Of a stretch of DNA of 11,686 bases, positions 6,586 to 11,686 are shown piece after piece; positions within the stretch are counted from its first letter, which is position 1, and every line of letters starts with the position of its first letter. Source of the DNA: Bacteroidota bacterium (lineage in GTDB: Bacteria; Bacteroidota; Ignavibacteria; Ignavibacteriales; Ignavibacteriaceae); assembly GCA_023433685.1 (NCBI GenBank), contig JAEYUD010000099.1:1-11686 (forward strand), written 5' to 3'. The position numbers and the translations under genes were made by a program. The notes beneath the pieces are model-generated. The model did no database searches. It saw only the letters and a list, made by a program, of their open reading frames with translations, and was not told the origin of the DNA.

Positions 6586-8281
6586 TTGCCTTCCTGAAGA
6601 GTAAAAAGTTATCCGGATCGAGTTCGTACTTTTCCGGTTTGAATCCGAGTTCAAATTCCAGGGTCTGCTCCTTTTTAGTTATACGGGCCTTCCTCTGTTC
6701 AACCCTGCCTTCTCCCGAGAGTTTTATATCGAGAAGGAAGTTATAGGTTCGGTTTTCTTGCTGAACCTGTTCGATTTTGACGCTCGCGATGTACTTTCCG
6801 TTCCTTTTCTCCACCTTCATTTCCCCGGTTTTTAAAGAAATGATGCCTTCGCCGGAAAATATCCACTGGTCGAAGAATAGACCAAGATTCCTACCGGATA
6901 CTCTTTCAAAGACATCTATCAAGTCTTCTGTTGAGGCGTTCCGGTACTTGAACGAGTTATAATAGTCCTTTAAGCCCTTAAAAAACTTTTCATCCCCCAA
7001 TTCATTTCTGAGCATTCTGAGCACCCAAGCACCTTTAATATAGACCCGGGATGCAAAAATGTCATCAGGATCTTTTAAGACTCCTTTCAAGGCGTTCGGC
7101 TCCTTGGCGTATTCAAGTGTCTTCGAAATGAGATCACGACCTTCGTTCTTGCCCTGTTCCTCAAGGTACAACCACTCACAGAAAGTTGCAAAACCTTCGT
7201 TAAGCCAGATATCACCCCAGGTTTTTGGGGAAACGGCATTACCAAACCAGTGGTGAGCGAGTTCATGAGCAAATACAGTTTGTTGAGCCGGATAATCATC
7301 TATAAGCCGACTTCCAAAACCGGAAATGGTGGGGTACTCCATCGCGCCATATTGCCAAAGAAATGCCGCGATACCATATTTTTCCCCGGGGAAGGGATAT
7401 TCGCCGAAATATTTTTCAAACACTCCAAGAAATTCTTTATGATCCTCAAGTATGCCTGAAAACTTGAGCCTTTGCCACGGAAGACCATATATATATAGTG
7501 GCAGGCTTTTACCTGAAATGTTGCTAATATATGTTGACTCACCTGTCTGATATCTTGAGCAAAAAAATGAGATCAAATAAGTCGGCACCTGAACTGCCGA
7601 ACTCCAATATGTGGTTCGCTCACCTGACATTGAATTGGTAACTGTTGAGTCAAGTTTACCTGTTGAAACTGATGTGAGTGAAGTGTCTGTCGTAATAGCG
7701 AAACTCACTAATGCCTTGTCGGATGGAGTATCATTGCAAACAAGCCAGTCACGCGCGTTCTCCGGTTCGTTAAGAGTGTATATCAGGTCTATCTTGTTTA
7801 TTCTGCCAAAGAAGAAATTTTTCTTTTTAGATGGATCGCCAGAGTAAGACACCGAAATTGTGACAGTATCATTTTTCTTAAATTTGTTCGACAACTGAAG
7901 AATATCCACTGACCGGGTAAAGTTTATAGCTTTATCTTTAATTTTAACGCCGGAAACCGCCATGTCAGAGGAAAGATCAAATTCAACTTCACTTAAATTA
8001 GCACTTGGAACAAGTGTGATCTCCACTTCGCATTTAATGATCTTCTTTGCCGGATCCAGCTTTAGACCGATATTGTACCGCAATACGTCATACTCCCTCT
8101 CCCCATTAAATACATGGTCAGGTTTAACCTTGTACCCGTTCCACATGGCGGAACTCTCAATGATCGCGCCGGGTCCGTTAATGATCGTGTTCCAGCCAAA
8201 CAAAAAAGCTGCTATTGTCGAAAGTGAAAAAACAGTCAATATTTTAAAATTTTGATATTTCATAAAGTCAAATTTAACCAT
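6569..8281 (-). CDS. M1 family zinc aminopeptidase
   Basis: Zinc metallopeptidase of the M1 (aminopeptidase N / leukotriene A4 hydrolase) family, 570 aa, first gene of the cluster with lpxH and PBP1A. It has the N-terminal beta-saddle signature ENARDW (174-179) then PSDKA (186-190), the exopeptidase motif GAMEY (312-316), the zinc site H339-E-L-A-H343 with the third ligand E362 in NEGFATF, and the likely catalytic tyrosine Y414 in VYIKGAW. A hydrophobic segment (about 12-30) suggests a signal peptide or membrane anchor, so the enzyme probably works in the periplasm or outside; I see no lipobox. It lacks the large C-terminal helical domain of PepN-type enzymes but ends in a small beta-rich domain. 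The start is uncertain: ATG at 8281 or at 8263 (residue 7); neither has a Shine-Dalgarno. Confidence 0.92.
   Translation of the reverse strand: MVKFDFMKYQNFKILTVFSLSTIAAFLFGWNTIINGPGAIIESSAMWNGYKVKPDHVFNGEREYDVLRYNIGLKLDPAKKIIKCEVEITLVPSANLSEVEFDLSSDMAVSGVKIKDKAINFTRSVDILQLSNKFKKNDTVTISVSYSGDPSKKKNFFFGRINKIDLIYTLNEPENARDWLVCNDTPSDKALVSFAITTDTSLTSVSTGKLDSTVTNSMSGERTTYWSSAVQVPTYLISFFCSRYQTGESTYISNISGKSLPLYIYGLPWQRLKFSGILEDHKEFLGVFEKYFGEYPFPGEKYGIAAFLWQYGAMEYPTISGFGSRLIDDYPAQQTVFAHELAHHWFGNAVSPKTWGDIWLNEGFATFCEWLYLEEQGKNEGRDLISKTLEYAKEPNALKGVLKDPDDIFASRVYIKGAWVLRMLRNELGDEKFFKGLKDYYNSFKYRNASTEDLIDVFERVSGRNLGLFFDQWIFSGEGIISLKTGEMKVEKRNGKYIASVKIEQVQQENRTYNFLLDIKLSGEGRVEQRKARITKKEQTLEFELGFKPEKYELDPDNFLLFRKANDKEN
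6586..6595 (-). promoter_or_regulatory. Ribosome binding site fixing the lpxH start
   Basis: AGGAAGG on the minus strand, 3 nt upstream of the ATG at 6585 and inside the last codons of the peptidase gene. It decides against the longer start at 6654, which has no such site. Confidence 0.6.
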
Positions 8282-8351
8282 TCACGCACAAATTAATTTG
8301 AAACAATCGCTGTGCCCCCTCCCATTTGTCGGGCTTATTCCCCGTTTGACC

Positions 8352-8372
8352 CGGTGAAAACAGGTTTCGCCG
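8352..8372. other. Inverted repeat in the divergent intergenic region
   Basis: CGGTGAAA (8352-8359) pairs with TTTCGCCG (8365-8372), 8 bp with one G-T, around a 5-nt loop. It has no T-run and lies between two divergent genes, so it is not a terminator for either. It could be a leader hairpin or an operator. The rest of 8282-8446 shows no feature I can name beyond the ribosome binding site at its end. Confidence 0.35.
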
Positions 8373-8446
8373 AATACATCAATTTAGCCTGAAATTCAAC
8401 TTTATGTTTACAATGTAATTTAGATGAATTTTAACCGGAGACCGAA

Positions 8447-8791
8447 ATGATTAGCGCGACTTATATAATAGTTGGATTTGTAGCCCTTTTTACAATGGGC
8501 TTCAGTTTTGTTGCAGCCACAATGCTGTCAAGAAGAAAAACTGTGATACTGGACTCTGATAATATCAGAACACTTACTTCATACACAGTCTATGACAACC
8601 ATGGCGGAAACATTTACGAGCAACACGATGAACCTGAAGAAGTAGAGGAAGACTGCCACCGCGGGATCAGCGACCCCAATGATAACAGCGCGTGGTACTC
8701 AAGAACTTCATTCACATCAGGTATTCAGCAACAGCCGGCTCCCTTTAAGACTCAGAAGTTAAGCCGTCCTGCTTATCTTCAGTTCAAATAA
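8447..8791 (+). CDS. Small single-pass membrane protein of unknown function (114 aa)
   Basis: I do not recognise this protein. Residues about 4-27 form one hydrophobic helix, directly followed by S-R-R-K (28-31). By the positive-inside rule this places the hydrophilic C-terminal part in the cytoplasm. That part has an acidic cluster (E62-P-E-E-V-E-E-D69), is rich in S, N, Q and P and is probably disordered, and ends in a basic stretch with aromatic residues. CGGAG lies 7 nt before the ATG, there are tandem TAA stops, and a terminator follows about 22 nt later, so it looks like a monocistronic gene. It is divergent from the peptidase operon. No domain or partner can be named; a role at the membrane is all the sequence suggests. 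Confidence 0.75.
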   Translation: MISATYIIVGFVALFTMGFSFVAATMLSRRKTVILDSDNIRTLTSYTVYDNHGGNIYEQHDEPEEVEEDCHRGISDPNDNSAWYSRTSFTSGIQQQPAPFKTQKLSRPAYLQFK

Positions 8792-8813
8792 TAACTCCTG
8801 TCAGTTTATATTT

Positions 8814-8847
8814 AAAGGCTGCTCACCATGGCAGCCTTTCTCATTTT
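8814..8847 (+). terminator. Terminator after the 114-aa gene
   Basis: Perfect 9-bp stem AAAGGCTGC (8814-8822) / GCAGCCTTT (8831-8839), 8-nt loop, followed by CTCATTTT. The weak T-run makes termination likely but not strong. Confidence 0.75.
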
Positions 8848-8871
8848 AAATCAATTTTTTCCAACTTCATA

Positions 8872-8903
8872 GTTGTTAAAAACAAAAAATTGTCGTAAAT
8901 TGA
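8872..8903 (+). promoter_or_regulatory. Possible promoter of the secreted repeat protein
   Basis: GTTG (8872-8875), a 20-nt spacer and TAAATTGA (8896-8903) resemble the Bacteroidota TTTG-N19/20-TAnnTTTG form with mismatches in both boxes. A start near 8910 would leave a leader of about 60 nt containing a small hairpin (8920-8940). Confidence 0.28.
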
Positions 8904-8971
8904 GGTGTTAACTCTAATAACTCTCTCGATAAAGAGGAGTCACAATCATCTCATCAAAACAGGAGTGATCC

Positions 8972-10675
8972 ATGAATAAAGTCACAACTTTTTTCTTGTC
9001 GCTTTTCCTCATCGTGGCAATAACCACTGCTGAGGCTACAAACATCAAAAACCCAAAATCTGTTGGAAAGGTTTCAACCGTTAAACACACCGAAGACGGA
9101 ACCTGGACTCTTCAGGCAACAGGTTTTACAACCGCCTCAAGAGGTATCAATTACATCTCAGTGGTTGATAACAACAACGTGTGGGCTGCTGCCTATAACG
9201 GTACATCTACCACAACCTACATTACCGAGTTTACAAGAACCACCAATGGTGGTACTACATGGACTCCGGGCGTTCCTACAGGCTACACCTCCGGTTGGGG
9301 TTCTTCCATGATCTTCGCCACAAGCGCTTCAACTGCCTACATGCCAGTGTTCAACGCTACCGCGGGTGGTGGAAGAATTCTGAAAACCACCGATGGTGGC
9401 ACGACATGGACACACCAGACAACCGCCGCTTTTGCTGCTCCCGCAGGATTCCCGAACGTTCTTCACTTCTTCAACGAGAATGAAGGTTTCTGTATGGGCG
9501 ATCCCAACGGTGGATACTGGGAACTTTACACCACTACAAATGGTGGTACAAACTGGAACCGCGTTCCCCAGGCAAACATCCCCGCTCCTGCTGCTGCTGA
9601 TGAGTATGGCGTTGTTGGATACTATAGTGCTGTAGGAAACACACTCTGGTTTACAACAAACAAAGGCAGAATCATCAAAACCACCGATAAAGGTGCAACC
9701 TGGACTGCTACAACCACCCCGATCGCGGTTGGTAACCAGTTCAAAATTGAGATGAAAGATGTGAATAACGGCATCATCCTTGACGTTGTTGCTACCACTC
9801 CTCTCTATTACAGAACCACCGATGGTGGCGCTACATGGTCACCAATTGTGGCTTCCGGCAACTTCTACGATGCTGACTTCTGCTACGTACCCGGCACACT
9901 TAATGCCTGGGTCTCAACAGGTTCGGCCACCGGCTTCACCGGATGTTCATACTCTGTTGACAACGGTAACACCTGGACTGATTACACATCACAGGTTGGA
10001 CTCCAGCACCTCGCGGTTGCATTCTTCGACAATACAACCGGTTGGGCCGGCGCATTCAATACCAGTGCCACCGTTGGCGGTATCTACAAATTCACCGGTC
10101 AGGTTGCTCCTCCCGTTCCTGTAGAGCTCTCCTCTTTCGCTGCAAATGTTTCACAGAACGAAGTAAACCTTGTTTGGGAAACTGCCACTGAAATGAACAA
10201 CTATGGCTTCGAGGTTGAAAGAAGTTCAGACAATGTCTCCTTCTCAACTCTTGGTTTTATCAAAGGTCATGGCACTACAACGGAACGTCAGGTCTACAGC
10301 TTTACCGATCAGACATCACTGACCGCTAAAACCTACTACAGACTTCGTCAGATCGACATGGACGGAAGATTTGAATATTCAAAGGTGATCGAAGTGGAGA
10401 ACACACTTCCTGCTTCGTTCTCAATGAATCAGAACTATCCGAATCCATTCAACCCATCCACCAGAATACAGTTCTCACTTCCACAGGAAACACAGGTTGA
10501 ACTGAGCATCTTTGACGCTTCAGGTAACCTCGTTGAGAACATTGTTTCAGGTGTCAAGGGTGCCGGAAATCATGAAGTTATATGGAATGCAGCGTCACAC
10601 GCTTCAGGTATCTATTTTGCCCGCATCAATGCCGGTAACTTCGTTAAAAACATCAAGATGACTCTTCTTAAGTAA
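8972..10675 (+). CDS. Secreted YCF48/BNR-like beta-propeller protein with T9SS C-terminal sorting domain
   Basis: A 567-aa exported protein. The signal peptide is residues 1 to about 22 (basic start, hydrophobic core, then T-A-E-A). Residues about 39-375 hold a repeat whose signature T-T-[DN]-x-G-x-[TN]-W recurs at 90, 139, 188, 237, 282 and 328 (the last as SVDNGNTW), with a degenerate copy, EDGTW, at 41. The spacing of 45-50 residues suggests a seven-bladed propeller of the YCF48/sialidase BNR type. Residues about 383-475 look like a fibronectin-type III or similar linker (VELSSFAA, then VNLVWETATE). The last ~85 residues are a type A T9SS sorting domain (NQNYPNPFNPST at 487-498, then SGIYFARI), so the protein should cross the outer membrane and be attached or released. 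AGGAG 6 nt before the ATG fixes the start. C-ending codons look frequent, suggesting high expression. The ligand or substrate is unknown. Confidence 0.9.
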   Translation: MNKVTTFFLSLFLIVAITTAEATNIKNPKSVGKVSTVKHTEDGTWTLQATGFTTASRGINYISVVDNNNVWAAAYNGTSTTTYITEFTRTTNGGTTWTPGVPTGYTSGWGSSMIFATSASTAYMPVFNATAGGGRILKTTDGGTTWTHQTTAAFAAPAGFPNVLHFFNENEGFCMGDPNGGYWELYTTTNGGTNWNRVPQANIPAPAAADEYGVVGYYSAVGNTLWFTTNKGRIIKTTDKGATWTATTTPIAVGNQFKIEMKDVNNGIILDVVATTPLYYRTTDGGATWSPIVASGNFYDADFCYVPGTLNAWVSTGSATGFTGCSYSVDNGNTWTDYTSQVGLQHLAVAFFDNTTGWAGAFNTSATVGGIYKFTGQVAPPVPVELSSFAANVSQNEVNLVWETATEMNNYGFEVERSSDNVSFSTLGFIKGHGTTTERQVYSFTDQTSLTAKTYYRLRQIDMDGRFEYSKVIEVENTLPASFSMNQNYPNPFNPSTRIQFSLPQETQVELSIFDASGNLVENIVSGVKGAGNHEVIWNAASHASGIYFARINAGNFVKNIKMTLLK

Positions 10676-10691
10676 ACAGATCAATTGATAC

Positions 10692-10728
10692 AAAAAAGGC
10701 TTGTCGATAACCGGCAAGCCTTTTTTTT
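10692..10728. terminator. Bidirectional terminator between the secreted protein gene and queC
   Basis: A 15-bp stem (AAAAAAGGCTTGTCG at 10692-10706 with its partner at 10712-10726, one G-T pair) with the loop ATAAC. T8 follows on the plus strand, and a T6 tract on the minus strand. It ends both convergent transcripts; the minus-strand arm overlaps the queC stop codon (10727-10729). Confidence 0.9.
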
Positions 10729-11419
10729 ATACCACATATTCTATCGGATCGGGCACCCCGGCTTGTTCAAAGCCGTGTTTACGCAACAAACAACTGTCAC
10801 ATTCTCCGCACGATCTTCCATCGGGCGCGGGATCGTAACACGAGTGGGTTATCGCGTAATCAACACCGAGACGCAAACCCAGTTCAATGATCCCCTTCTT
10901 TCCAAGGTCTTGTAAAGGAGCGTGTATCTTCAGATGGGTCGTACCTTCAACCCCGACTTTTGTAGCGAGGTTCGCCATTTTCTCGAAGGAGGCAATGTAT
11001 TCGGGCCTGCAATCCGGGTAACCGCTGTAATCAATCGCGTTAACGCCGATAAAAATATCATTCGCCTGCAGCACTTCCGCGTAAGCAAGCGCGTACGAAA
11101 GAAATATTGTGTTTCTCGCGGGTACGTATGTCACCGGAATATTCTCGCTCATCTCACTCTCTTCACGGTGTTTTGGCACTTCTATATTTGAAGTGAGTGC
11201 CGAGCCGCCTATAACCTTGAGGTCGATATCGATTACAAGGTGGTCGTTGGCAGCAAAATGCTCTGCCACTTTTTTTGCCGAGATCAATTCTTGCTGATGT
11301 CTTTGTCCATAGTTGAAACTAAGACAGTAGATATCATATCCTTCACTTTTTGCAACGGCGGCCACTGTTGTTGAATCCAGTCCGCCACTAACAAGCACCA
11401 CAGCCCTTTTGGCCATCAT
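10727..11419 (-). CDS. queC: 7-cyano-7-deazaguanine (preQ0) synthase QueC
   Basis: ATP-dependent cytosolic enzyme that converts 7-carboxy-7-deazaguanine and ammonia to preQ0 in queuosine synthesis. It is 230 aa, the usual length. The N-terminal PP-loop SGGLDS (11-16) binds ATP, FNYGQRH (35-41) and VPARN (99-103) are family signatures, and the structural zinc is held by C194, C204, C207 and C210 in the C-terminal CxxCxxC region. Two ATGs stand in tandem (11419 and 11416); a weak AGAGAG precedes them, so either could be used. No other queuosine gene is adjacent, and I see no preQ1 riboswitch in the 74-nt leader. It is convergent with the secreted-protein gene and divergent from the response regulator. 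Confidence 0.95.
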   Translation of the reverse strand: MMAKRAVVLVSGGLDSTTVAAVAKSEGYDIYCLSFNYGQRHQQELISAKKVAEHFAANDHLVIDIDLKVIGGSALTSNIEVPKHREESEMSENIPVTYVPARNTIFLSYALAYAEVLQANDIFIGVNAIDYSGYPDCRPEYIASFEKMANLATKVGVEGTTHLKIHAPLQDLGKKGIIELGLRLGVDYAITHSCYDPAPDGRSCGECDSCLLRKHGFEQAGVPDPIEYVV

Positions 11420-11449
11420 TCTCTCTTTTTTTTATTCTTTTGAAATGGT

Positions 11450-11457
11450 TAAGTTTA
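11450..11457 (+). promoter_or_regulatory. Possible -7 promoter element of the response-regulator gene
   Basis: TAAGTTTA resembles TAnnTTTG with a mismatch at the last base. Nineteen nt upstream is TTTT instead of TTTG. It lies in an AT-rich 74-nt divergent intergenic region, so a chance match is possible. Confidence 0.25.
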
Positions 11458-11493
11458 ATTTTTTAATATTCAAATCTAAGTAACACAGTTCAA

Positions 11494-11686
11494 ATGTCAA
11501 ATCAACCGTCCGAAAACAGGTATCGTTTCAAGATACTCATCGTTGATGATGTACCGAAGAACATACAGGTTTTGGGGAGCCTCCTTTTCCACGAAAACCT
11601 TGATGTTACCTTCGCCTCCAATGGCCATGATGCCATTACTCTCGCGAAAATGAATCCTATCGATCTTATCCTGCTCGACGTAATGA
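11494..11686 (+). CDS. Response-regulator receiver domain protein, 3' end outside window
   Basis: I translated the frame from the ATG at 11494 through the right edge (64 residues). It begins the CheY-like receiver fold: KILIVDD (13-19) holds the acidic pair D18-D19 that binds Mg, and LILLDVM (58-64) holds the phospho-acceptor D62. The output domain is beyond the window, so it could be a single-domain regulator, a regulator with a catalytic or DNA-binding output, or part of a larger hybrid protein. The form VDDVPKNIQVLG is common in receivers joined to signalling outputs, but that does not decide it. An in-frame TAA at 11464 limits the start to this ATG; no clear Shine-Dalgarno is visible. Confidence 0.88.
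   Translation, partial: MSNQPSENRYRFKILIVDDVPKNIQVLGSLLFHENLDVTFASNGHDAITLAKMNPIDLILLDVM

Noticed and set aside
5833..6654. Longer lpxH start at 6654
   Set aside because: The extra 23 residues overlap the peptidase end and have no Shine-Dalgarno; AGGAAGG precedes the ATG at 6585.
9780..10124. Plus-strand open frame of 114 codons inside the secreted protein gene
   Set aside because: Frame-shifted shadow of the repeat region; low-complexity Thr/Pro/Leu product expected from the repeats.
8972..10675. Repeats in the secreted protein as a mobile or CRISPR-like array
   Set aside because: They are in-frame protein repeats with a ~49-residue period and no identical direct repeats with spacers.
11420..11493. 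preQ1 riboswitch before queC
   Set aside because: The leader is AT-rich with no C/G-rich aptamer stem or the conserved A-rich tail of preQ1 aptamers.

Overview
The window looks like chromosome from a member of the Bacteroidota/Ignavibacteriota/Chlorobi lineage, most likely an Ignavibacteria-type bacterium. Three things point there. A secreted protein ends in a type IX secretion (T9SS) sorting domain with the NYPNPFNPST signature. The tRNA promoter looks like TTTG-N19-TAnnTTTR, the Bacteroidota architecture. The genome encodes lipid A synthesis (lpxH) and so is a Gram-negative diderm. Composition looks moderate in GC by eye; I computed nothing. I see no IS element, phage gene, CRISPR array or integrase. 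This is ordinary chromosomal DNA, and I found no clearly novel multi-gene system.

Layout, left to right. (1) Positions 1-2817, minus strand: a squalene-forming operon, hpnC-hpnD-hpnE, with 1-nt and 4-nt gene overlaps. hpnE runs off the left edge. (2) Positions 2906-3283, minus: a 125-residue protein of unknown function, ended by a hairpin terminator that sits directly in front of hpnC. (3) Positions 3460-3543, minus: tRNA-Leu(CAG) with its own promoter and a strong terminator. (4) Positions 3599-8281, minus: a tightly packed cell-envelope cluster of M1 aminopeptidase, LpxH-like lipid A phosphoesterase and class A penicillin-binding protein, joined by 17-nt and 1-nt overlaps. (5) Positions 8447-8791, plus: a small unknown single-pass membrane protein with a terminator. 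(6) Positions 8972-10675, plus: an exported protein with about seven ~49-residue YCF48/BNR-like repeats, a fibronectin-like linker and a T9SS C-terminal domain. (7) Positions 10727-11419, minus: queC, convergent with gene 6 and sharing a bidirectional terminator with it. (8) Positions 11494-11686, plus: the first 64 residues of a response-regulator receiver domain, cut by the right edge.

How the genes fit together: HpnC, HpnD and HpnE form the three-step bacterial route from farnesyl diphosphate to squalene through presqualene diphosphate and hydroxysqualene. The cyclase that would make hopanoids is not in view. LpxH and PBP1A serve outer-membrane lipid A and peptidoglycan synthesis; the M1 peptidase is their probable co-transcribed partner. 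No stretch over 300 bases lacks a gene. The longest gaps (3284-3459, 8282-8446, 8792-8971) are leaders and terminators described below.
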